Below, in pieces: positions 50,772 to 58,847 of a stretch of DNA of 64,000 nucleotides. Under the pieces are notes generated by a model. That model had not been told where the DNA came from. It made no database searches and was given only the letters and a program-made list of their open reading frames with translations. Every line of letters starts with the position of its first letter. The stretch's first letter is position 1. This DNA is from Enterococcus montenegrensis (GTDB taxonomy: Bacteria; Bacillota; Bacilli; Lactobacillales; Enterococcaceae). The translations under genes were made by a program, and so were the position numbers. Location: NCBI RefSeq assembly GCF_029983095.1, contig NZ_CP120467.1, forward strand, positions 1,782,501 to 1,846,500, in the 5' to 3' direction.

Positions 50772-51656
50772 TTATGCTGAAGTCATTTTTTTGTATAGTC
50801 GTTTACCCGCTGCCCGCGCGCCGAAGTTAAAGAGCAATACCGCGATAATTAATACCGCAGAAGCTCCCGCCGAAACGGCCGCGCCGTCAGGCATAGTACC
50901 TTCTGTATTGATTTTCCAAATATGGACAGCCAATGTTTCAGCTTGCCGGAAAATACTAATCGGACTGGAAACACTTAAAGGATTCCAGTTGGTAAAGTCA
51001 AGGGCAGGGGCGCTTTGTCCAGCTGTGTAAATCAAAGCCGCCGCTTCACCAAAGATTCTGCCTGAGCTCAAAATCACCCCAGTTAAAATTCCCGTTGTTG
51101 CCTCAGGTACAACAATACGTGTCACGGTTTCCCAACGAGACAGACCTAAAGCTAGCCCTGCTTCTCGTTGCGTATAATGAACCGCTTGTAAAGATTCTTC
51201 GACGTTTCTGGTTAAAAGTGGTAAGTTAAAGAAAGTTAATGCCAACGCACCTGATAAAATCGAAAAGCCATATTCAAACTGGATAACAAAAACTAAGAAG
51301 CCAAATAAACCAACTACAACTGAAGGTAGTGAGCTTAAAATCTCAATTGACGTCCGAATCACATCTGTAATCCAATTTTTTTGGGCATATTCAGATAAAT
51401 AAATTCCTGCGCCAAGAGAAATCGGAAAACTAATCAGCATCGTAATAAAAAGTAAATAAAACGAGTTAAACAACTGAATACCAATCCCACCACCAACTTG
51501 GTAGGCTTTAGAAGGTTGTGTTAAAAAATCCCATGAAATATGGGGGACGCCCCTGACTAAAATATATAAAAGTAAAGAGGCTAAAATCAAAACGATAATA
51601 CCAGAAATTGCGTATAAAACGCCAGTTGCAATTTTATCAGAACGTTTTGCATTCAT
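50772..51656 (-). CDS. pstA: Phosphate ABC transporter permease PstA
   Basis: A 294-residue permease with six membrane segments. REAGLALGLSRWETVTRIVVPEA is the cytoplasmic EAA loop that meets PstB. The start overlaps the pstC stop by one base (TAATG), showing tight coupling. Inner-membrane half of the phosphate channel. Confidence 0.95.
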   Translation of the reverse strand: MNAKRSDKIATGVLYAISGIIVLILASLLLYILVRGVPHISWDFLTQPSKAYQVGGGIGIQLFNSFYLLFITMLISFPISLGAGIYLSEYAQKNWITDVIRTSIEILSSLPSVVVGLFGFLVFVIQFEYGFSILSGALALTFFNLPLLTRNVEESLQAVHYTQREAGLALGLSRWETVTRIVVPEATTGILTGVILSSGRIFGEAAALIYTAGQSAPALDFTNWNPLSVSSPISIFRQAETLAVHIWKINTEGTMPDGAAVSAGASAVLIIAVLLFNFGARAAGKRLYKKMTSA

Positions 51657-52576
51657 TATTTCAAGGCCCCTTTCTTCCCGATTAAACGAATAACAATATT
51701 AAAGATTAATGACATTAATAATAAGATGAGTGCTAATGACCATAAGACGTTATTTTCCACTGTTCCCATAATCGTATTCCCAATTCCCATCGTTAAAATC
51801 GATGTCAAAGTGGAAGCAGGCGTTACTAAACTGTTTGGCATTAAAGCCGCATTACCAATTACCATTTGAATGGCTAGTGCTTCTCCAAAAGCTCGCGCCA
51901 TACCAAAAACTACGGCCGTTAAAATTCCCGGCACAGCTGCACGTAAAACCACTTTATAAATCGTTTGCCAACGCGTTGCCCCTAATGCCAGAGATGCTTC
52001 CCGATAATGTCTTGGGACTGCTTTTAACGCATCAACGGTCATCGTTGTTACGGTCGGTAAAATCATAATAAATAAGACAAATGTTCCCGCCAAAATACCA
52101 AAACCTGTGCCACCAAAGACCGAACGGACGGCCGGTACGATGACAGACAAGCCGATAAAACCATAAACAACCGAAGGAATCCCGACAAGTAATTCAATAA
52201 CTGGCTGTAATATCTTTTGTCCTTGCTTTGGAGAAATTTCAGTCATAAAAACTGCTGCCCCAATGGCAAAAGGCGTTGCAACAATTGCGGATAAAAAAGT
52301 AACGATAAAAGAGCCTGCAATCATTGGAAGTGCTCCTACCATTGGTTTTCCATCTGCCCCTAATTGACTTGGATTCCACTGGGTTCCAAATAAAAAGTCA
52401 AATAGATTAATTTTATCGGTGAAAAAAGTTGCCAAACCTTTACTGGCGACAAAATAAAAAATTGATAAAACCACTAGAACAATTAAAGCGATACATAAAA
52501 AACTAATTATTTTACCTCGCGTTTCCATTTTAGCCCGTTTCGATTTGGTTAGTAGTGCTTTTTTTACATCTTCCAA
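51656..52576 (-). CDS. pstC: Phosphate ABC transporter permease PstC
   Basis: A 306-residue permease with six membrane segments and an EAA loop (REASLALGATRWQTIYKVV). The start is TTG, with AGGAGG eight bases upstream; an ATG nearby is out of frame. It is the first gene of pstC-pstA-pstB-pstB-phoU. Its upstream region has a four-repeat Pho box, so phosphate starvation probably induces it directly, separately from pstS. Confidence 0.95.
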   Translation of the reverse strand: MEDVKKALLTKSKRAKMETRGKIISFLCIALIVLVVLSIFYFVASKGLATFFTDKINLFDFLFGTQWNPSQLGADGKPMVGALPMIAGSFIVTFLSAIVATPFAIGAAVFMTEISPKQGQKILQPVIELLVGIPSVVYGFIGLSVIVPAVRSVFGGTGFGILAGTFVLFIMILPTVTTMTVDALKAVPRHYREASLALGATRWQTIYKVVLRAAVPGILTAVVFGMARAFGEALAIQMVIGNAALMPNSLVTPASTLTSILTMGIGNTIMGTVENNVLWSLALILLLMSLIFNIVIRLIGKKGALK

Positions 52577-52674
52577 AAAGAATTCCTCCTTAATACTTCA
52601 CGTATTATACTCATTTATTTTTTTGTTAGAGGTTTTGTGACATACTTTCACACTTGTACAGTCTACCTCGTCAA

Positions 52675-52713
52675 AGTCAATTTGCTTTTAACTTATTGTA
52701 AATTTTGTGTAAA
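52675..52713 (-). promoter_or_regulatory. Pho-box-like direct repeats upstream of pstC
   Basis: TTTACA, TTTACA, TTAAAA, TTGACT at exact 11-base spacing on the minus strand, the PhoP/PhoB box layout. The 387-base gap 52577-52963 holds this box, a TATAAT nearer pstC and the pstS terminator; I see nothing else clear in it. Confidence 0.75.
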
Positions 52714-52917
52714 CTTTACGATTTTTGCTTTTTAAATTTTTTGAGTCAAAAAAATCCTTTTCTTTTTCATTCTTCCAAATAGGCAAATATGCTGACAAAT
52801 TGATAAAAAGCTTCGCAGACTCTTACTTACAATCGACAAAAGTTTGTAGCTAAAGCCTGCTTGAAGTAGTCTGCTGTAAAGCGATTTATTCTTAGGAAAA
52901 TGTTATCCTATCCCTAT

Positions 52918-52952
52918 AAAAAAAACACCTTGTCTCATAGACAAAGTGTTTT
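52918..52952 (-). terminator. Terminator of pstS
   Basis: AAAACACTTTGTC/GACAAGGTGTTTT with a 5-base loop and T run; it separates pstS from pstC, which has its own Pho box. Confidence 0.88.
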
Positions 52953-52963
52953 GTAAAAACTCC

Positions 52964-53818
52964 TTAATTAATCACATTACCTTCCCAGTCTCGTTCAACT
53001 TTCATACCTGAAACAGGAAGATAGCCTAATTTTCCGACAATATTTTTTTGGACATCATCTGATAAAATATAAGCTAAAAAGTCCTCGGTTAACTTGGTTG
53101 GTTTTCCTTTTGTATACATGTGTTCATAGGCCCAAATTTTCCAATCATTGGTTGTAACATTTTCATCAGTTGGTGTGATACCGTCAATTTTTATAGTCGC
53201 CACATCTTTTGTTACATAAGAAAAGGCCACATAGCTAATTGCCCCCGGAGTATCTGCAACAATTTGACGTACCATTCCGCTAGAGTCTTGTTCTTGAGCG
53301 CGAATAGCAGTTTTTCTATCCAACACCCACTTTTCAAAAGTTCCCCGCGTGCCACTACCAGCAGCTCGGTTTAAAATGACAATCTTTTGATTTTTACCGC
53401 CAACTTCTTGCCAATTGGTAATTTTCCCTAAAAAGATATCCCGCAATTGCGTCATCGTCAACGCATCAACACCCACACCTTTATTTACAATCGGTGTAAT
53501 TCCCACCACTGCAACTTTGTGGTCAACTAAATCTTTAGCTTTAATGCCGGATTTTTCTTCAGCGAATAAATCCGAATTTCCAATTTCAACGGCACCTGAT
53601 TGTACTTGGCTTAAACCAGTCCCGCTGCCGCCCCCTTGAACGTTTACAAATTTACCTGGATATTTATTTTGATATTCTTCGGCGACCGTTTCCACTAAAG
53701 GTTGTAACGCCGATGATCCTACGGCGGTAATTGACTCACCACGATCAATCCATTTTGCACAACCCGTCAGAGCCAATAATAGGCTACAAGATGCTACAAA
53801 TAATAATGCTTTTTTCAT
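52964..53818 (-). CDS. pstS: Phosphate-binding lipoprotein PstS
   Basis: A 284-residue phosphate-binding protein. The signal peptide ends in the lipobox LTGC (Cys20), so it is anchored on the outer face after Lgt modification. VGSSALQPLVETVA, GGGSGTGLSQVQSG and RAAGSGTRGTFE are the phosphate-contact loops. Two adjacent ATG codons follow AAGGAG; I use 53818. Its promoter region is less clear than that of pstC (a weak TTTAAA/TAAAAT pair at 17-base spacing). Confidence 0.94.
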   Translation of the reverse strand: MKKALLFVASCSLLLALTGCAKWIDRGESITAVGSSALQPLVETVAEEYQNKYPGKFVNVQGGGSGTGLSQVQSGAVEIGNSDLFAEEKSGIKAKDLVDHKVAVVGITPIVNKGVGVDALTMTQLRDIFLGKITNWQEVGGKNQKIVILNRAAGSGTRGTFEKWVLDRKTAIRAQEQDSSGMVRQIVADTPGAISYVAFSYVTKDVATIKIDGITPTDENVTTNDWKIWAYEHMYTKGKPTKLTEDFLAYILSDDVQKNIVGKLGYLPVSGMKVERDWEGNVIN

Positions 53819-53979
53819 CATCTGCTCCTTGTCTTTCATCCTTGTAATTTACATTACGTATTCAAGTCTTTTATCGATAGTCATTATTTTAACATTAAGT
53901 GACAGCCATTTAAATGAAAAATTTTTAGCTGCCCTTGGCAAGGGTTACAAAAATACTACCCAGTTATTTTTTACTATGC

Positions 53980-53985
53980 TATACT
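53980..53985 (+). promoter_or_regulatory. Extended -10 promoter of a candidate RNA
   Basis: TGC-TATACT, ending five bases before a long stem-loop. No good -35 is seen. Confidence 0.5.
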
Positions 53986-53990
53986 ATTTT

Positions 53991-54145
53991 GTGAAAAGTG
54001 TCATTTGATAATTGATTCTTTCTTACTTCCCCAAAATAAGAAATACCCCAAATCAAGATTAACTTCACTTTTCACCATTTCAACAGCATTCTCCCCATAT
54101 GCAGTGAAATGAAAGCAAAGACTGGCCGACTGCCGGTCTTTTTTT
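53991..54145 (+). ncRNA. Candidate structured small RNA between pstS and cls
   Basis: No open frame of note. Three nested perfect stems are seen: GTGAAAAGTG (53991) with CACTTTTCAC (54066), TTGATT (54012) with AATCAA (54051), and TTTCTTA (54019) with TAAGAAA (54037). The terminal loop and the inner strand carry CCCC stretches. The 5' arm begins where an extended -10 would place the RNA start, and an intrinsic terminator ends it. I do not recognise a known family. It lies between divergent neighbours pstS and cls, so it could be an independent transcript. Confidence 0.5.
54118..54145 (+). terminator. Plus-strand terminator with no upstream gene
   Basis: AAGACTGGC/GCCGGTCTT stem, 5-base loop, seven T. 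No plus-strand coding gene precedes it, which supports a non-coding transcript. The rest of the gap (54146-54314) has a TGAGCCATAAA/TTTACGGCTCA dyad at 54230-54288. Confidence 0.85.
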
Positions 54146-54314
54146 ATCTAGAAACAAAGGATAAATTTTTACAAGAAAAAATTGGTTGGCTGCTTTAGCC
54201 CTGTCCAGCTTTTCTAACTAACTCCCTGAGCCATAAATCAAAAATTGCGCCAATGAAAAAAATTCCAGCAAATCCTGGTTTTACGGCTCAAGGCTAAATG
54301 ATTCCTCAGCTTTT

Positions 54315-55766
54315 TTATAGCAAGGGGGAAATCAAGCGTGCCAAACCTTCTTTAAATTTCACTATCACGCTTCGTTTGTTGTACAATTCTTTTGTCACAA
54401 GCTTGGATTTTAAGGAATCATTATAGAAAGCCTGTCGTACTTTAGCCGCCATTTTCTCATCATATAATAAAGCGTTCACTTCAAAATCCAGTCGAAAAGA
54501 ACGCACATCAATATTGGCTGACCCAACGGAAACAATCCCAGCATCAATAATCATTGTTTTAGCGTGCATAAAACCATTTTCATAAGTTTCAATCACCGCC
54601 CCATATTCCAATAATTCCGCAGCAAAAGAATAAGTTGCCCAATACACGAGGGGATGATCTGGTTTATTGGGAATTTGAATTTGCACATGAACCCCAGATA
54701 ACAACGCTAATTTTAAGGCTTCGTGAATAGATTCGTCGGGAATATAATACGGTGTTTGAATGAGAATTTCTTTTTTTGCCATACCAATCATTTTCAAATA
54801 TGTCATTTTGATTTGCTCATATTCTGAGTCAGGGCCACTGGTAATAATTTGAATTGGCACGTTTCCACTGGCTTCAACTACAGGAAAATAATCTTCTGCA
54901 AATAACACTTCATTTTTATGTTGTGAGTTCCAATCCATTAAAAATCGGTTTTGCAAAGAATAGACCGCTGGACCAAAGATGCGCAAATGATTATCCCGCC
55001 AATAGCCAAATTTCTCTACAATTCCTAAATATTCATCTCCCACATTAAAGCCACCTGTATAGCCGATCGTTCCATCTATCACCACAATTTTGCGGTGATT
55101 TCGGTAATTAATACGGGGATTGATGTAGGGGACAAAAAGAGGAAAGAATAAAGAGACCTCGCCTCCGACTTCTTTTAACTCACTAAAAAAATTCAAGCTG
55201 ACTTGGGTAGACCCCCATGCATCCAACAAAACTCTTACTTTTACTCCTCTTTTGGCTGCCCTCGTTAGTGCATCTCGAACTTCTACGCCGAGATTATCAC
55301 TTCGATAAATGTAGTATTGCATATGAATATGATTTTTAGCCGCATCGATATCTTGAATCAAACGATCAAATTTCTGCCGGCCATCGGTAAACAATTGTAC
55401 ATCATTCGTTGTTGTATATAAGGACCGTTCAAAAACAGTGAGCATATAAACAATTTGCTTAACATCCACTTGCGCAGTATTAGGATGGGGAAATAAATTC
55501 CGCATTAAGGCTTGTCGCTGCTCCTCAATTTCAACATTCATCCCAACTTTTCCTTGCATTTTCAAGTCAAAGATTTTCTCTTTGGAAATTCCCCGCCCAA
55601 AGAAAATATACAAAATGAAACCTAACACGGGAATAAACATCAAAACCAAAAGCCATGCCCATGTTTGCGCTGTTTGTTTTCGTTCTCGAAAAATGATAAT
55701 AAAAGACAAAAGCATATTGGCGATTACTAAAATAGTCGATATGTTTTGGGTAAGATAATCCAACAC
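54315..55766 (-). CDS. cls: Cardiolipin synthase
   Basis: A 483-residue phospholipase-D-family enzyme that joins two phosphatidylglycerols into cardiolipin. Two N-terminal membrane segments (residues 8-28 and 38-60) precede two HKD motifs: HRKIVVID and HAKTMIID. The GTG at 55766 has GGAG seven bases upstream, giving the length of enterococcal Cls; the longer frame crosses the promoter. Cls variation in enterococci is tied to daptomycin response, as is liaX in this window. Confidence 0.94.
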   Translation of the reverse strand: MLDYLTQNISTILVIANMLLSFIIIFRERKQTAQTWAWLLVLMFIPVLGFILYIFFGRGISKEKIFDLKMQGKVGMNVEIEEQRQALMRNLFPHPNTAQVDVKQIVYMLTVFERSLYTTTNDVQLFTDGRQKFDRLIQDIDAAKNHIHMQYYIYRSDNLGVEVRDALTRAAKRGVKVRVLLDAWGSTQVSLNFFSELKEVGGEVSLFFPLFVPYINPRINYRNHRKIVVIDGTIGYTGGFNVGDEYLGIVEKFGYWRDNHLRIFGPAVYSLQNRFLMDWNSQHKNEVLFAEDYFPVVEASGNVPIQIITSGPDSEYEQIKMTYLKMIGMAKKEILIQTPYYIPDESIHEALKLALLSGVHVQIQIPNKPDHPLVYWATYSFAAELLEYGAVIETYENGFMHAKTMIIDAGIVSVGSANIDVRSFRLDFEVNALLYDEKMAAKVRQAFYNDSLKSKLVTKELYNKRSVIVKFKEGLARLISPLL

Positions 55767-55777
55767 CTTTTTTCTCC

Positions 55778-55786
55778 TTACTTCAT
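55778..55786 (-). CDS. Two-codon minigene in the cls leader (ATG AAG TAA)
   Basis: AAGGAG lies seven bases before this ATG, and the stop leads straight into the GGAG that serves cls. It may affect cls translation by ribosome reinitiation or occupancy. Short length makes chance likely. Confidence 0.3.
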   Translation of the reverse strand: MK

Positions 55787-55803
55787 TTGAATTCTCCTTA
55801 TAA

Positions 55804-55832
55804 AGGATAGCGGACTTAGCAAACAAAGTAAA
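55804..55832 (-). promoter_or_regulatory. Promoter of cls
   Basis: TTTACT and TATCCT with a 17-base spacer on the minus strand, about 40 bases before the GTG start. Confidence 0.65.
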
Positions 55833-55866
55833 GAACAACACAATACAACTGATTTTTATACCTTAT

Positions 55867-55890
55867 CTGAAAATTTTATACTTGCCTTAT
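55867..55890. repeat. 24-base motif, copy B (upstream of cls)
   Basis: Begins CTGAAAATTTTATACT and ends CCTTAT; 22 of 24 bases match copy A at 26079-26102. It lies between the ftsX terminator and the cls promoter. Confidence 0.55.
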
Positions 55891-55894
55891 GGTC

Positions 55895-55925
55895 AAAAAA
55901 AAACGACCGGCTAAAAACCGGTCGT
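55895..55925 (-). terminator. Terminator of ftsEX
   Basis: ACGACCGG/CCGGTCGT stem, 7-base loop, long T run. Confidence 0.92.
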
Positions 55926-55934
55926 AAAGAGTTT

Positions 55935-56819
55935 TTAAACTTTTAGGAAACGGCGCATAGACATCACCGAACCAATTGAACCAATAACCACACCGACAAC
56001 CACCATTAAAAGACAAATTTGCCAAGTAAAAGTGTCCGGTGCTAATAAACTATAGTTTGAACGTAATAAAGACGGGTTAACCCAACGGTAAACTTGATTG
56101 TAACCAAATACCATAATCAATACGGGTACGACTGAACCAAGTAAGCCAATCCAACCACCTTCTAAAAAGAATGGCCAACGGATATAACCGTTTTTTGCGC
56201 CTACTAGACGCATAATTTGAATTTCTCTTTGACGGGATAAAATGGTAATTCGAATCGTATTGGAAATTAAGAACATTGCGACAAAAACTAGCAAGACTGC
56301 TGCAGCCAAGCCCCATGTTTTAATTGCATCGGCAATTTTAAAGATTCGATCTGAGTTGGTACCACCATAATCTGCCCGGAAAACATTGCTTAAATTTCCA
56401 GCTTCTTTTGAAATTGTCTTTGTATATTTAGGATTTTCTGCACTCACAACATAAACATCATAAAGCGGATTACTATCCCCTTCAAATTGTTGCCACGCAT
56501 CCCCCATCGCGTCTTGAATTTTTTTCAATTCATCAGCTTTACTAGAAAAATGTACCCCTTTAACATGATCCAATCCTTCTAGTTCGGTTTTTAATTTATC
56601 CATATCAGGTTGTTTGGTTCCAATATCAACAAAGACAGAAACGTCCACATTTTTTTCAATATCTTGTGCCAATTTCGTAGCATTCATAATAACACCCATA
56701 AAGACACCAACTAAGGTCAGTGTAATGGTAACCGCACTGACAGAAGCAATTGTCATCCAGCCGTTACGTTTTAAGCTTTTAATACTTTCCAATAAGTGGC
56801 GGAAAAAAGTTCTAATCAT
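55935..56819 (-). CDS. ftsX: Cell division protein FtsX
   Basis: A 294-residue membrane partner of FtsE. Four membrane segments are seen: one at about residues 22-45, then an extracellular domain (about 46-165), then three more near 170-290. With FtsE it controls peptidoglycan hydrolases of the PcsB/CwlO type. ATG 56819 overlaps the ftsE stop by eight bases; GGAG lies 12 bases upstream inside ftsE. The longer upstream frame overlaps ftsE too far. Confidence 0.94.
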   Translation of the reverse strand: MIRTFFRHLLESIKSLKRNGWMTIASVSAVTITLTLVGVFMGVIMNATKLAQDIEKNVDVSVFVDIGTKQPDMDKLKTELEGLDHVKGVHFSSKADELKKIQDAMGDAWQQFEGDSNPLYDVYVVSAENPKYTKTISKEAGNLSNVFRADYGGTNSDRIFKIADAIKTWGLAAAVLLVFVAMFLISNTIRITILSRQREIQIMRLVGAKNGYIRWPFFLEGGWIGLLGSVVPVLIMVFGYNQVYRWVNPSLLRSNYSLLAPDTFTWQICLLMVVVGVVIGSIGSVMSMRRFLKV

Positions 56820-57498
56820 CGTAGCCGTATTCTCCTTCCGCTTGGTCACGAATAATGCGTCCATTTTCAATTGCAATAACCCGATGTCTAATCGTATTTA
56901 CAATTGTACTATTATGGGTAGCCATTACAATTGTCGTTCCTTGTCCATTAATCCGATCCAATAGTTTCATAATTTCCCATGAATTTTCTGGATCCAAGTT
57001 ACCAGTTGGTTCATCGGCGATTAATACTTTAGGTGTATTCACAATTGCCCGCGCGATGGAAACCCGTTGTTGTTCCCCACCAGATAACTCACTTGGGAAA
57101 ACACGGACTTTATGTTTTAAACCAACTAAATCCAAAACTTCCATTACCCGTTTTTTGATATCTCGTGGCTTACGTCCAATTACTTGCATTGCATAGGCAA
57201 CATTTTCATAGACTGTTTTTTTTGGCAATAATTTATAATCTTGGAAAACTACTCCGATTTCTCGGCGCAACAAAGGAACTTCTTTGTTTTTGATGTTTAA
57301 TAAATCATAACCAGCAACGTTTAAAACGCCCTTGGTAGCTTTTTCTTCCCGATACATCAATTTAATAAAGGTTGATTTCCCAGCGCCGGAAGGTCCGACC
57401 ACATAGACAAATTCACCTTGATCAATATCGATAGTGATATTACGGATGGCAGTCGTACCGTTGGAGTACTTCTTCATTACATCCTTCATTTCAATCAT
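56812..57498 (-). CDS. ftsE: Cell division ATP-binding protein FtsE
   Basis: A 228-residue ATPase. Walker A GPSGAGKSTFIKLMYREE, signature ELSGGEQQRVSIARA and Walker B VLIADEPTGNLD are intact. It pairs with FtsX to transmit ATP hydrolysis across the membrane to murein hydrolases at the septum. GGAGAG lies before ATG. It follows prfB, the common Firmicute order prfB-ftsE-ftsX. Confidence 0.95.
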   Translation of the reverse strand: MIEMKDVMKKYSNGTTAIRNITIDIDQGEFVYVVGPSGAGKSTFIKLMYREEKATKGVLNVAGYDLLNIKNKEVPLLRREIGVVFQDYKLLPKKTVYENVAYAMQVIGRKPRDIKKRVMEVLDLVGLKHKVRVFPSELSGGEQQRVSIARAIVNTPKVLIADEPTGNLDPENSWEIMKLLDRINGQGTTIVMATHNSTIVNTIRHRVIAIENGRIIRDQAEGEYGYDD

Positions 57499-57600
57499 GG
57501 CTATCTCTCCATCTCATTTTTTTCATACCCGCTCATTATAACATGTCAATATTGCAGTAATCTTTCACAAGTTTACATTTTGATTTCATTTAAAAGAAAA

Positions 57601-58714
57601 TTAATCCTCACCTTGACGTAGTTTCATTTTCAAGAAGGCATCAATGAAACCATCCAAATCACCATCCATTACAGCTGTGACATTTCCGGTTTCGTAATTA
57701 TTACGGTGATCTTTAACCATTGAATAAGGATGAAAAACATAAGAACGAATTTGCGAACCCCAGCCAATTTCTAATTGTTCGCCTCTTAATGCAGCTGCTT
57801 CTTGTTCTTTTTTCTCAACTTCTAGTTGATACAATTTTGCTTTTAACATGCCCATTGCTTGTTCTCTATTTTTTAACTGGGAACGTTGCGCTTGACTAGC
57901 CACTACAACACCTGTTGGAATATGGGTAATACGTACAGCAGATTCAGTTTTATTGATATGCTGTCCACCAGCACCGCTAGCCCGATACGTGTCAATTTTT
58001 AAATCATCGGGATTAATTGCGATATCAATCGTATCATCTAATTCCGGCATTACATCCACCGAACAAAAAGAAGTATGTCGTCTTGCATTTGAGTCAAAAG
58101 GTGAAATCCGAACTAGGCGATGTACGCCACGCTCTGATTTTAAATAACCAAAAGCATTATGGCCTTTAATTAACAAGGTTACACTTTTAATTCCTGCTTC
58201 ATCACCGGCTTGGTAATCCAATGTCTCTACCTGATAACCATGCTTTTCTGCCCAGCGGGTGTACATTCTTAAAAGCATACTTCCCCAGTCTTGGGATTCT
58301 GTCCCGCCAGCACCAGGGTGTAGTTCTAAAATGGCATTATTATGATCATAAGGTTCATCTAATAGTAAAGAAAGTTCATAAGTTTGTAATTTTTCTTTTA
58401 GCGCAGGTAATCTGGTTGCCAGTTCTGCGTTCATTTCTGAATCGTCTTCTTCTTCTAACATTTCTACCATTACCGCTAATTCTTCTTCTTCTGCTGCTAA
58501 TTGATTAAACTGATCATAAGTTGCTTTATTAGCATTATTTTCATTAATAACTTTTTGCGCTTTTTTTGTATTATCCCAAAAACCTGGCTCAGCCATTTGA
58601 TGTTCAGCTTGAGCAATCGCCTCTTCCAACTCGTCTAAGTCAAAGAGACCTCCTAAATGATTGAATTTGGTCTTTCATGGTACTTAACTGTTGTTTCATC
58701 TCACTTAATTCCAT
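57601..58714 (-). CDS. prfB: Peptide chain release factor 2 (programmed +1 frameshift)
   Basis: RF2 recognises UGA and UAA stops. The first 24 codons ([20 protein letters not shown] and four more) end at an in-frame TGA at 58640-58642. A +1 shift at CTT-TGA-C continues to a 370-residue protein with the GGQ motif ([19 protein letters not shown]) that triggers peptide release. The upstream ATG 58714 has AGGAGG. This is the classic autoregulation of prfB: low RF2 lets the ribosome pause at TGA and shift. It precedes ftsE. Confidence 0.96.
58639..58654 (-). promoter_or_regulatory. prfB programmed frameshift site
   Basis: AGGAGGTCTCTTTGAC: an internal Shine-Dalgarno three bases before the slippery CTT and the TGA stop. 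Confidence 0.95.
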
Positions 58715-58798
58715 TGAAGATTCCTCCTGTTAAAAACAGCTTTTTGCTTTTTCTTTTTATAGTAGAGATATTTTTATGGTTCTATCATAACCAAAAGA

Positions 58799-58828
58799 TA
58801 AGGCTGGTACAAGTCGCGTACCAGCCTT
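58799..58828 (-). terminator. Terminator of secA
   Basis: AAGGCTGGTAC/GTACCAGCCTT stem with a 7-base loop; the T-rich tail is modest. Confidence 0.75.
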
Positions 58829-58847
58829 AGTCTATGAATGATTTTAA

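Noticed and set aside
53840..53930. Pho box upstream of pstS
   Set aside because: TTTAAA and TTAAAA elements exist but do not keep an 11-base period; only the pstC region shows a regular repeat.
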